64,000 bases of DNA from Siphonodentalium dalli (lineage: Eukaryota > Mollusca > Scaphopoda > Gadilida > Siphonodentaliidae). This document shows, one piece after another, positions 53,860 to 64,000 of the stretch. A model generated the notes under the pieces. That model had not been told where the DNA came from, ran no database searches, and saw nothing but the letters and a program-made list of their open reading frames with translations. The stretch lies in contig CP136064.1 of assembly GCA_032622095.1 (NCBI GenBank), positions 4,891,512 to 4,955,511 on the forward strand, in the 5' to 3' direction. The first letter of the stretch is position 1; every line of letters starts with the position of its first letter. A program made the translations under genes and the position numbers.

Positions 53860-55350
53860 CTGCCATATCCAGCGCCCATCTTGGATTTTAGAACAGTTGT
53901 TCTTTTTTGGCACAGCACATTGGCCACACCCCTTATTCGATCGTCACCAAACTTCATATGGACCTTCTAGAAGATATCTAGGTGGGAGATTCCGAATTTC
54001 GTGAAAACATATGGCCGTCGGCAGCCATTTTGAATTTTGATTATATCCTTTGAACTCTTACTCAAGTTACTGGCCTCATTGGGATTACATCTAGATGCGA
54101 GCTAATGTACATGTATTAAACATCCGACTATCCAGGTATGTATGTGTATTCGAGCTTTGCACTTTTCTCAGTCGCAATCATTTCAAAATACAAATTACAA
54201 TATCAGCATCACACTAACACAAATCATTGCATCATGTGAAGCTACATTGTCATTGACACTTTCAATATTCCACCTCCGGAAATACTCGCGCCAGAAATCA
54301 CCCAGATCACGTGCTAGTAAAATTTTGCTGCCGCCATTTTATGATTTCAGATTCTGTTTTCATTCGAATCATTGTTTCAACAATTTGTTGAGTTACTTGG
54401 TAAGACGCTCGTAGGATATCATATACGTAATGCCATTGATAAATACGTTTAATGGGTGACTGATAGACATGATTTGTTTGTGTGAAAGTCAGAATAAGTG
54501 CCCTTGAAACATGAAATTTTAAATCATCCTCGCGACCCTCGAAATTAGGAACAATGTGAATGTCCCACGGCATTGTCACTTGTGTCAATTTGTGACTGTC
54601 GACAAACTCATATAGTTATTATGTTGGCTGGTTGTGGCATGTTAGATCACAGTTACTGGACATAAAGTATAAAATAATAAATATGAATGTAATTGCTAAA
54701 TTGGTATGAAGAAAGCAGTGCGTTGGGGAGGATTCAAATTTCCATTCATTACGCTCTGATATTATTGTGATAAAAGTTAAAACGAGTAAATTACTCTGGG
54801 CAAAAATGAATGGAATGGTTTAGGTGATCAGAGTAATCTAAAAATAGCATAGTTACAACTGCAAATAAAACACAACTTTTCATTGAGGAAAGTTGACAAA
54901 CCCACATTCACATTCGGCGACACAATGAAATTTATGAATATGATATCAGCAAAGTTCAGACACAGAGTAAGAGTTAGTCAGTTACAGACTTGGGCAAATG
55001 AGCAAAAATTCCTTGGAAGCTGCAAACAGAGTTCAATCCCCTCGCCACTCTATGTCTGCATGACCGCTGCCAGAACCTGATTTAATAAATTAATATGCGA
55101 TAAATCATTGCATATTTTTTTTTAAGACTTTTGTCCGCTACAATTGGTTCATTCTGTACTGTTGTACTAGTAATTGGCCAGATCAGATCAAATTAATCAG
55201 AATTTGTCCCATATAGTATCACAAAATAGTCCGGTGGAAAACAATCGCTATGCTGAGCCTTCCCGGGACACTAATACAAGCATATGTTTCAAGGCACGAT
55301 TTTCAATTAATATAATGGATTTAAAACATGTTGAATTCTAGTCCAAGTCT
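53860..55350. other. no gene recognised
   Basis: Frames of 65-93 codons (54142, 54307 reverse, 54883) carry no motif. 'gctgccgccattttatg' at 54329 read in reverse gives ATGGCGGCAGC but stops after seven codons. Confidence 0.5.
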
Positions 55351-55359
55351 TCTTGTACG

Positions 55360-55510
55360 CAAACCAGCTAAGATATTTGGATAGCGAGATGCTGGTTTTC
55401 GTCCAAGACCATTCCTATAAATATCCTATGACGAAGGTTACGCCCAGACCTGGTGGCGGGATTTGCTTTCTACTCAATTTTACCCAACAAATAAATACAT
55501 AATGCTATAT
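55360..55510. repeat. dispersed repeat, partner at 21559-21745
   Basis: Contains 'aaccagctaagatatttgga', 'gttacgcccagacctggtgg' and 'aatgctatatatatt' in the shared order. Confidence 0.7.
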
Positions 55511-55561
55511 ATATTGGAAAGAGTGGCACCTTTGGCCACTCTTTTTTAATTTAATGGTTTA

Positions 55562-56197
55562 GGCCAAAAAAAAAAGTGTTTTGGTTCTCAGGCAATTTTT
55601 TTTTCAAATCGAAGAGGGAGGGAGGGTTTTATTTTTTATTTTTTTCTGCGCATAGTAAGCATGGACAAATATACCTTCCTCTGTCTAGTAATAACCAGAA
55701 AGGTAGAGGGAACTGTTATGCATATAAAGTTATAAACTCATTTAGTCTTACATAAAAATGACATTGTACTACCAGTGTATGACTGGGATTACCTAACATA
55801 TATAATGCCCCTGACATTAACTACTGTTATTGTTGTCTAAAAACTGACACCTCCCCATTCTAATATGTGATCCTGAATTTAGTCCTGTACCTTTCAATTG
55901 TATAAAGTTACAATTAGTTAAAGTTGTTCACAATGACTAATTGTAAGAAGAGCATGAGGATCAGCTAATCATTTTCTTAATTGTAGTCATCTACTTCATG
56001 TTGTAAGCCGGCAAGTCACTTTTTAACACATTACATGTTAGAGCTCAATGCACACTAATATTCAACACATATCTGCTATGGACACGTTTCAAAAAAATTT
56101 TGGTCATAACATTAGGCATTGCAATAAAAAGACCTAATGCGGCCCTTTTTATTCAATGCGGCGGGGCCTGAGAACCAAAACTTTTATTTTTTTGGCC
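55562..56197. mobile_element. 636-bp Harbinger-type MITE, TTA target duplication
   Basis: The ends are ggccaaaaaaaaaagtgttt plus 'tggttctcaggc' and its inverse 'gcctgagaaccaaaactttt'. TTA occurs outside both ends (55559-55561 and 56198-56200). GGCC ends with a TTA duplication fit PIF/Harbinger. The interior has a GAGGGAGGGAGGG tract and no transposase. Confidence 0.7.
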
Positions 56198-56200
56198 TTA

Positions 56201-57685
56201 CATATTATACATAATTTTTGGACCTTGAAGTCACCTTGTTTGGGTAGGGTCGGGAGGAAAAAAAATAAAAATAAAATTGGTTGAGTCAAATTTTTTTTTC
56301 CGGACGTTCGTTAAGGCGTCACCCGTAGAACAGTTTTCTCATATGTTATTGGATACTATTACTGCAAAGATTGGGCTAAATATGTGTTTATATTTATTAC
56401 TAGTAAACACTTGAGTCATATTCTAATTCATCCATGTGTTGGGTAGTTGGTGGACCCAACTAATCAAACAGAGCTATACGCTCTCGATTAGTTGGGAAGT
56501 TGGAGCTTCAAGCACTACCTCCATGGGATTTTCCATTATTATGAATTTTTTTCCCACTTATACTAGTAACATGCAAATACAAACATTGCATATCAATTAT
56601 GTTGAAGACTAATCTGTTCTGAGTCAGTATCAACAAGCTACCCGACGAAAAAATCAAAATGTGAAATTTGTAGCTGTTTTAAAAATACGTGGTAGACGGC
56701 TTGCCGAAGCGCTACTTCTGGAAAAATTAGACACTACACCGCCTCATTTCAATCATCAAATTCACATGTAACTAGATGGTTTTATCTGCTACCATTAAGT
56801 AATAAACGTCAAGCGATAATGACAGATTACGAAGTCATTGTGCACAATACCTGACTCTCGAAATATAATCCAAACTTTGAGAGAAATCCTAGACCGTTAA
56901 TTTGTCAACATTTAAAACTTGAACTGTAGTAAATTGACGGAACGGAATAGCGGAACGAACTTACAACTGCATATATATTGTTGTCTCCAAACTAACTCAT
57001 TGTGGTATCCATTCTTGTTATATGTGCTTTTAAATCTATTTGAATCGAGAGAAAAAAAACTCGTAACAAACAAGAACGCGAGAACATGTTATAGTAGGAA
57101 TCCAATTATGTTCGTTCCGATTCCTGTTTCACTGTTTTGACGGATTTTTGCAAATACAAAATGGCTGGAAGTTCGAGGCGGTAGAAATATGCTCTCGATT
57201 TATGCGAAGAATGACACGACTAACATCTGAAACATGCATTGATACCACACTAGAAATGTACTAGAAGCTCTTATCTACAAGTATGTGGCAGTTTTGGCTG
57301 TTAAATAATATTTTTTAGTGTGTGTTATCGCTTGTGAAAAGTCGAGTAAATGTCCATACCATGATTGGAGACGGAGTACTGATTTCAGTGATATACCGTC
57401 CTGACTTTTATAGAGCTATGCTCTGATAATAAAAGTCAATGTGTTGGGATGTTCCGTGTTATTAAAATATATTAAAATTCAATGAACAGCTTGTTTATAT
57501 TGAACTTTAAATATATACATGTAAATAGGAATACATAGATGGACATAGAGGGATATATTTTGTGTTTTGTACACATGCCCATGTTGTGTGTTTTATTATA
57601 TTTTGAAACTAACGATAATTTTGACTTTTATCGAACAAGTGAAACTAAGCTGGTAGAAAAATGGTTACCGGTTATTAGATCAAAA
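56201..57685. other. no gene recognised
   Basis: Short hairpins at 56440-56500 (acccaactaatc...gattagttggg) and 57396-57432 (acttttatagagctatgctc). A 73-codon frame at 56919 has no motif. Confidence 0.45.
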
Positions 57686-57689
57686 GCAA

Positions 57690-58195
57690 ATTTCATAGGT
57701 GAGTTTATCAGACCAAAATACAGGTCAAGTTCGAATATGGGTTTGCTCCGCCCATTTTTGCGAGAGTTATGGCCCTTTTTCGACTTAGAATCTTGTAATT
57801 TTCTGGTTTCCAGATGATAACTTCAGTTTGTGTGATCATATCGTAAAAAAATTTGGTATGTGAGTTTATCAGACCAAAATACAGGTCAAGTTCGAATATG
57901 GGTTTGCTCCGCCTATTTTTGCAAGAGTTATGGCCGTTTTTCGATTTAGAATCTTGTTATTTTCTGGTTTCCGGATGATAACTTCAGTTTGTGTTATCGT
58001 ATCTGAACTAAATTTGGTATGTCAGTTTATTGGCCCTATATACAGGTCAAGTTCGAATATGGGTTTGCTCCGCCCATTTTTGCGAGAGTTATGGCCATTT
58101 TCGACTTAGAATCCTGTCAATTTCTGGTTTCCGAATGACAACTTTAGTTTGTGTGATCATATCTTAATCAAATTTAGTATGGTAGTTTATCCACC
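57690..58195 (+). repeat. three tandem ~160-bp units of the dispersed family
   Basis: 'gaccaaaatacaggtcaagt' occurs near 57710 and 57869 with a diverged third start at 58033. Each is followed by 'tcgaatatgggtttgctccg', 'gagttatggcc', 'ttagaatc-tgt' and 'tctggtttcc-gatgacaact'. Period ~160 bp. The same module is single at 2985 and 4330. Confidence 0.9.
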
Positions 58196-58935
58196 ATTTC
58201 AGGGGACACTGGTTGGATTGTTCTGAAATTTAGTATCAGATTTAGGGTCCTTGTTATTTTTTTCAGAAAAGCTGATGCCCCCAATGAAGCCACTTTTTCG
58301 GGGGACACTGTGGCCGGACGGCCTTTTATTTAAAGATATAATTATTCCCCTTGCATTGAAAATACATTTTTAGTTTGAATTCTGCTGCATTCTGGGAGCC
58401 ATAACGGGGGAATTTTTTTATGATTTCAGCTGTTTTCTATTTCTCTATGGGCATCTTATGAGACACAGACGTTTCAAATAGTGATGAATTATAGTATTTT
58501 AATCATATTTTATGGCATAGATTGTTATTCTAATTAATACATGGATTTATTGACAAAAATTGTTTCTGTCCATCTCCTATAAGTTCAATACACAGAAACT
58601 ATTTTCCGTTTCCATCATTTCTGAAATATTCTGGCATGCCCAGAGTCTCTTTAATTTTTTGTCACAGAGATTTGACAGTGGTGTTATGAGTTATATTGAA
58701 GCCATTTGGAGGTTTTCTGAGAGGTACCGGTATAAAATATAATATTTTTTTTTACTTTTTCACGAAATACCAATGATTATATGAGTGTATAGAGCGATTC
58801 TGCCAGATGTGTCACTTAATCAGCACTAGTTAGAATATCTTTTAAAAATAAACTTTCCAAGGGCGGAAGCCGAAGGTTAAAATTTCCTTGATGTTCCTTA
58901 TTAAACATATCAGAACTTGCTAAAAGCGCTCAGGA
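58196..58935. other. no gene recognised
   Basis: 'tttcaggggacactggttgg' and 'tttttcgggggacactgtgg' form a weak direct repeat near 58198 and 58298. Frames near 58560 lack motifs. Confidence 0.45.
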
Positions 58936-58940
58936 TTTTA

Positions 58941-59520
58941 AAGTCACACTGAGCATGGACATCAGTCAAAAACTGAAGACACATTATAACATGGACACAT
59001 CTGCATTTTTTCTAATACCGTACCATTTCTTGATTCTGAGAATTCTCGAATGATAAGTCACACAGAATACAGTTATCGGTAAGAATTTACTAAGAAATCG
59101 AGGACGCACAATAAAATGGACACTTGCTTTTTGTTATAAAAAAAAAAATTATAATGAGAAAATTTGAACTAAAAGTCACACTGAGCATGGACACCAGTCA
59201 GAAATCAATGACACATAACAACATGGACACAAAATTATTTTGCTATTATCATTTCTCGATTCCAAGAGATTCTCAAATAAATAAAAAGTCACATAGAGGA
59301 CAGGTATCAGTCAGAAATTGGAGACACACAACAACATAGACACATTAGTATTCTGCTGAGATCATATGTAATTGTCAAAATCTGAATTAAAGTCACACGG
59401 AGCATGGACATCAGTCAGAAATCAAAGACACACGATAACATGGACACATTTGCATTTTGCTGATATCATTTCTTGATTTTGAGAACACCTCAAATAAAGT
59501 CACATACATGTACATGTAGA
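58941..59520 (+). repeat. ~110-bp tandem array, 5-6 decayed units
   Basis: 'gtcacactgagcatggacat' or a variant occurs near 58941, 59055, 59175, 59287, 59391 and 59498. Each is followed by 'cagtcagaaatc', 'gacacac-ataacatggacac', 'tttgctgatatcatttct' and 'tcaaataaa'. Confidence 0.9.
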
Positions 59521-59985
59521 GTATCAATATCAGACACAACAAAACGGACACGTTTCTAATTAGGTAGAATTATTGATTTGCTCATATGTGGTTCATCTTG
59601 GATTTCATCAGTTGCTGTGTAAGGTGTATTTGTGCATGTATTTTGATAAACTAGGTAAGAATAAGTAGTACATGAGAAAGTGCCTTTTGTAGTACTGGCT
59701 AACCACAACAAATGGTCACTGTGGCAGCTTTTGTAGACTTGTAGATATCGACAGCAAAATTATTAGACTAGAATCAGTGGAATGTCCGATTCAGTTCCAG
59801 ACTGTTGTCATCAGTATTTTAAAAAGGGCTTGCATAGTATAAAAACTGTTGAAACTATATAGGATAACCTTCCATCTTCATACTTGAGTCTTGAATGATG
59901 ATATTGCACCAAAATCATACTTGTGCCTAAATATCAAGATAAGCTTACAGTGTCATTGACACTTTCATTTCTTTTCTTTTTTCAG
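59521..59985. other. no gene recognised
   Basis: Ends in a strong pyrimidine tract 'ttcatttcttttctttttt' and CAG at 59983-59985, treated as the acceptor of the next candidate exon. Confidence 0.45.
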
Positions 59986-60266
59986 ACTGGAAAATATAAA
60001 ATCAGAAACTTTTGCAAATACATCATGGCTAACAATATATCGCAAGCTATTCCGTTTGGATTCATTTGTTTGATTGATCAGTTCCAATTTTCAAATTTGT
60101 TTCAGTTTTGTTCAGTTCGTTCTTTTGATGTTTCTACAGTTTTATTGGGAGAATTCAATTTCATTGTATACTCCCATGCGTATGAATTCTATCTATCTGT
60201 GTATCACTGTTCTTTGAACGCATATCATTTTGCTGTATATTCAAGAGGACTTAATCATTATGGAGC
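59986..60266 (+). CDS. candidate internal exon, product unknown
   Basis: Bounded by a near-ideal 3' splice site (long pyrimidine tract, CAG at 59983-59985) and a consensus donor GC|GTAAGTAC at 60267. The 281-bp interval is open in one frame for its whole length. An ATG in good context (catcATGG, 60025) would give about 80 codons starting MANNISQAIPFGF, rich in Phe, Tyr and Ser. No domain is recognised and no partner exon was found. It could equally be a non-coding RNA exon or chance; paired splice signals around an open frame are the evidence. Confidence 0.3.
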
Positions 60267-60384
60267 GTAAGTACGAAATTACATGCATGTGATATGAATA
60301 TTGCGAGGTGAGTTCAGTTAGAAAAGCTTCAAATTTGCCGAAATGGTAATAAAAAAAGATAATGTCTATAATATATTTTGGGAC

Positions 60385-60413
60385 TGTATGTATGTATTTA
60401 TGTATGTATGTGT
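60385..60413. repeat. (TATG)n microsatellite
   Basis: Seven or so imperfect TATG units. Confidence 0.85.
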
Positions 60414-60587
60414 TCGATATCGCCCTACACTTTGTCTGATTGTAGGTTTAACTAGCTGATGTGCTTGACCTCGTCTGGGCTATTAGGGATTTTTGATGGT
60501 CAATATCACCTTGTATAGGCATGCCGTCACTCCGTCAGCATGATAACATACACATCATGAGTTGACCATACATAACAAATTTCACGT

Positions 60588-60840
60588 CGATACCACCGCT
60601 GATAACCGAAATATCGCCCAAGGTCATTTGCGGGCACCCGTTGGAAGGTCAAGGTCACATCACACGACGAAAATATTTCCCGTCCCAAGATGCCCCTAAA
60701 TACTAAATTTTGCATCGATACCACCAACGATGCCCGATATATCGACCAAGGTCATTTGCATGTCCCTGTTTCAAGGTCAAGGTCACATCGGGTGGACAAA
60801 CCGACACAACAAAAATAATGCCGCCCACGAGATACCCCTA
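60588..60840 (+). repeat. two ~129-bp units with CAAGGTCAAGGTCACATC
   Basis: 'cgataccacc' begins units at 60588 and 60717. Both have 'caaggtcatttgc', 'aaggtcaaggtcacatc' and 'cccctaaatac'. AAGGTCAAGGTCA is two nuclear-receptor-type half sites, but here it belongs to a repeat. Confidence 0.8.
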
Positions 60841-60847
60841 AATACGA

Positions 60848-61761
60848 GTAGAAAGTGCTTGTACGCAGATCTTCTCTTAGACGAAGCGCAACAGCTGGAT
60901 TTGCTCTATGTGAGCGTCTTAAACATAGACAGAAGACCAAACCGGGAAATTTTGACAAAGGTCCGCCCAATTTTTTTCTGGGCTAGGGGAGGGGCAAAAT
61001 TTGTGAATTTTTTTTTGTCGCCGATTTGAACCAAAATGGTTGTGAAGTATCTATAAGATATACTAAGTGTCATCGTGAGTGAATTTTGTGAATCGGTTGA
61101 CAAATGTAGAAATTGTGGCTCCTTCCTTTTTTCAAGTTTACAGGGAATGCACTATGAATTTATATTCCTTCAACCAATCGTGACGTGTTTGGTATCATTC
61201 GATGGGGAATTTTTAGTTCTTTTAAACGATTACCTACTTGATGCATTATGTCGAAGGAGTCCGGAGATATTAGAAAAAGTATGAACTGAAAACATACATA
61301 TTGGCCTACATAGTAAAATATCGCCACAATACCTTACCAAAACCCTGCTAAATATTAAAGAGGCATCAAATACGAACACAATGAAGAAAAAATTAGCACG
61401 ATATCTCGAAAATTGGCCGATATATGGCGACTTTTCTACACGCGTCATCAAATTTCGAGGCATGGGTGGGGGTCACACCAGAACGTTCCAACTGAACACA
61501 GAAATGTCAATAAACCATAATATCGACATTCCAATCAATTCCGCGCAATTCCCTTATTATACTTCCATATTTTAATATGGAAGTATATTGTTATTCATTT
61601 TTTTATTTTTCACTATTATTATTTATTATTCTTAATATATTTTGAAACCCTTATATCTCAGAAAATTTAAAAGATAAAGCATTGGAATTTGGTAGGTATA
61701 TGCACCATGCCAAGTTGCGTGGTATCGAAGCATTTAGGTTTGTGTCTTAACTTGCTTACCA
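60848..61761 (+). repeat. segmental duplication, copy A (modules 1 and 2)
   Basis: Module 1 (60848-61067: 'gaaagtgcttgtacgcagat' to 'gtatctataagatat') recurs at 62787. Module 2 (61068-61761: 'gtcatcgtgagtgaattttg' to 'cttgcttaccaga') recurs at 61765 and 63007. The small frames it contains (69, 77 and 64 codons) are conserved among copies only because the DNA is nearly identical. Confidence 0.95.
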
Positions 61762-61764
61762 GAG

Positions 61765-62458
61765 TGTCATCGTGAGTGAATTTTGTGAATCGGTTGACAA
61801 ATGTAGAAATTGTGGCTCCTGTCTTTTTTCAAGTTTACAGGGAATGCACTATGAATTTATATTCCTTCAACCAATCGTGACGTGTTTGGTATCATTCGAT
61901 GGGGAATTTTTAGTTCTTTTAAACGATTACCTACTTGATGCATTATGTCGAAGGAGTCCGGAGATATTAGAAAAAGTATGAACTGAAAACATACATATTG
62001 GCCTACATAGTAAAATATCGCCACAATACCTTACCAAAACCCAGCTAAATATTAAAGAGGCATCAAATACGAACACAATGAAGAAAAAATTAGCACGATA
62101 TCTCGAAAATTGGCCGATATATGGCGACTTTTCTACACGCGTCATCAAATTTCGAGGCATGGGTGGGGGTCACACCAGAACGTTCCAACTGAACACAGAA
62201 ATGTCAATAAACCATAATATCGACATTCCAATCAATTCCGCGCAATTCCCTTATTATACTTCCATATTTTAATATGGAAGTATATTGTTATTCATTTTTT
62301 TATTTTTCACTATTATTATTTATTATTCTTAATATATTTTGAAACCCTTATATCTCAGAAAATTTAAAAGATAAAGCATTGGAATTTGGTAGGTATATGC
62401 ACCATGCCAAGTTGCGTGGTATCGAAGCATTTAGGTTTGTGTCTTAACTTGCTTACCA
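61765..62458 (+). repeat. segmental duplication, copy B (module 2 only)
   Basis: Differs from copy A at only a few bases over ~690 bp (for example ccttcc/cctgtc and cctgct/ccagct). Offset 697 bp. Confidence 0.97.
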
Positions 62459-62786
62459 GAGTTATGGCCCTTAAACAAAAAATTTGGAAAAAGTTTGTGC
62501 GCAGATCTTCTCCTATAAGAAGTCAAGCAGCTGAATTCGGTTCTCGTAATCGTGTTAACAAACGAAAGGGCACGAATCGGGGAAATTTTCACCAAGGTCC
62601 GAAAACATTTGGTTGACCTGGGGAGGGGTGCAAAATTTGTCCAATTTTTCTTGTCACCGATTCCAACCATTTTTACTGTCGCGTATCTATACGACGTACT
62701 GATGCTACGCGTGAAAGAATTTTGTAAATCGGTTGAGAAATGACCAAGTTATAACACATCGAAAAATGTACTAATAAAGTCCATGT
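62459..62786 (+). repeat. diverged module 1-like segment
   Basis: 'cgcagatcttctcctataag', 'cgggaaattttcaccaaggt' and 'ggggaggggtgcaaaatttg' parallel module 1 at 70-75%, so an older copy sits between recent ones. Confidence 0.8.
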
Positions 62787-63570
62787 GTAGAAAGTGCTTG
62801 TACGCAGATCTTCTCTTAGACGAAGCGCAACAGCTGGATTTGCTCTATGTGAGCGTCTTAAACATAGACAGAAGACCAAACCGGGAAATTTTGACAAAGG
62901 TCCGCTCAATTTTTTTCTGGGCTAGGGGAGGGGCAAAATTTGTCAAATTTTTTTTGTCGCCGATTTGAACCAAAATGGTTGTGAAGTATCTATAAGATGT
63001 ACTAAGTATCATCGTGAGTGAATTTTGTGAATCGGTTGACAAATGTAGAAATTGTGGCTCCTTCCTTTTTTCAAGTTTACAGGGAATGCACTATGAATTT
63101 ATTTTCCTTCAACCAATCGTGACGTGTTTGGTATCATTCGATGGGGAATTTTTAGTTCTTTTAAACGATTACCTACTTGATGCATTATGTCGAAGGAGTC
63201 CGGAGATATTAGAAAAAGTATGAACTGAAAACATACATATTGGCCTACATAGTAAAATATCGCCACAATACCTTACCAAAACCCAGCTAAATATTAAAGA
63301 GGCATCAAATACGAACACAATGAAGAAAAAATTAGCACGATATCTCGAAAATTGGCCGATATATGGCGACTTTTCTACACGCGTCATCAAATTTCGAGGC
63401 ATGGGTGGGGGGGGGGTCACACCAGAACGTTCCAACTGAACACAGAAATGTCAATAAACCATAATATCGACATTCCAATCAATTCCGCGCAATTCCCTTA
63501 TTATACTTCCATATTTTAATATGGAAGTATATTGTTATTCATTTTTTTATTTTTCACTATTATTATACTT
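62787..63570 (+). repeat. segmental duplication, copy C (modules 1 and 2)
   Basis: Offset 1939 bp from copy A, with ~98-99% identity, and a longer G run in 'gggtgggggggggtca' near 63406. It lacks the end of module 2 and instead runs into a hairpin triplication. Confidence 0.95.
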
Positions 63571-63653
63571 CCATATTTTAATATGGAAGTATATTGTTAT
63601 TCAATTTTTTATTTTTCACTATTATTATACTTCCATGTTTTACATGGAAGTAT
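63504..63653. repeat. three hairpins TACTTCCATATTTTAATATG, ~62-bp period
   Basis: The palindrome is single in copies A and B (near 61560 and 62257) but occurs three times here (63504, 63566, 63629), separated by 'tattgttattcatttttttat'-type spacers. The third has the loop 'gttttacatgg'. Confidence 0.92.
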
Positions 63654-63659
63654 ATTGTT

Positions 63660-64000
63660 TTTGTGATTTTTATTTTTCTCTATTATTATTATTATTTGCC
63701 TTCTTCTTAGCAATTTTATAATGAGCATAGCTCAGTCAATACAAGAGTTAGAAAGCTGAAACTTTGTATGTATATATATGTATACAAACTCTAGTGCTTA
63801 GGCCTATTGAGAATCATGTCCTCACTTGATTTGCAGAGTAATCTCCCTTTATGTGAACAATTGGTGTTTTCAGAACTCCGAAAATATAAGGAGTACAGCA
63901 CTGAAATTTGGTCGATACATACATCTTGATATCCACTGAATCATGAGCACATAAAAAACTGTGTCCGTCTTACCTCTCCAGAGTTATCTCCCATAGATAT
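63660..64000. other. repeat-like 3' end with ATCTCCC motifs
   Basis: 'gagtaatctcccttta' (63837) and 'gagttatctcccatagatat' (63981) are the mollusc-type motif. The spacing suggests two ~150-bp units of a dispersed family continuing beyond the window. Confidence 0.5.

Noticed and set aside
53707-53913. Repeat protein QLxLSAIQL
   Set aside because: Pure translation of the AATTGCGCTTAAGCGCAATT palindromes.
60588-60840. Nuclear-receptor response elements (AAGGTCAAGGTCA)
   Set aside because: The motif belongs to a ~129-bp repeat unit; its presence is explained by repetition, with no gene promoter nearby.
61073-63435. Small conserved proteins of 64-77 residues repeated three times
   Set aside because: Conservation equals that of the whole near-identical DNA duplication, on both strands, so it does not indicate protein selection.

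Overview
This is eukaryotic genomic DNA, very probably from a mollusc and most likely a bivalve. No long host gene is present and no bacterial-type gene organisation is seen. The sequence is AT-rich, and nearly every recognisable block is a transposable element, a foldback, a satellite or a segmental duplication. The mollusc assignment is an inference. It rests on repeat vocabulary I associate with bivalves: the AAGGGAGATAACT / AGTTATCTCCC motif (36008-36066, 63835-64000), CAAGGTCAAGGTCAC blocks (60588-60840) and the ~160-bp family containing 'tttggtttccggatgataac' (2985-3180, 4330-4640, 57690-58195). It also rests on several LINE types plus a Penelope-like element.

Layout. 1-10 kb: a possible C-terminal coding end (3-125) next to a complete non-autonomous hAT element, several MITEs and palindromes, a 54-bp tandem array, and a candidate last exon (7373-8368) split by a LINE fragment between 76-bp direct repeats. 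10.4-18.7 kb: a remarkable structure made of a 25-bp minisatellite in two orientations, a 2.2-kb near-palindrome with ~0.8-kb arms (11339-13575), and a ~5-kb higher-order satellite (13576-18661). Each satellite unit is packed with small palindromes and carries a frameshifted protein-like fragment. 19-31 kb: a LINE remnant, a 10 x 28-bp minisatellite, a TTAA-flanked MITE, and a nested composite in which an old LINE (LINE-A) was hit by a young Tx1/L1-like LINE (14-bp target duplication) and by a TA-flanked MITE. 31-36 kb: another LINE remnant and a second 5'-truncated Tx1/L1-like LINE with its own 10-bp target duplication. 38-47 kb: a Harbinger remnant, a tandem array interrupted by a TTAA element, a Penelope GIY-YIG remnant, a second LINE-A copy interrupted by a piggyBac-like MITE (the first copy is the empty site), and a Jockey/CR1-type LINE. 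48-64 kb: candidate first and internal exons, a ~246-bp tandem duplication, a tRNA-derived SINE, clusters of the palindrome AATTGCGCTTAAGCGCAATT, a Harbinger-type MITE, three further tandem arrays and a near-identical recent segmental duplication.

Function. There is no operon or host pathway to describe. The window records layered transposition, with insertion order readable from target-site duplications and from paralogous empty sites. The host coding candidates are short and weak: the split exon at 7373-8368, the exon at 59986-60266, and the first exons near 22917 and 48760. Boundaries were worked out by eye. No database search or alignment program was used.
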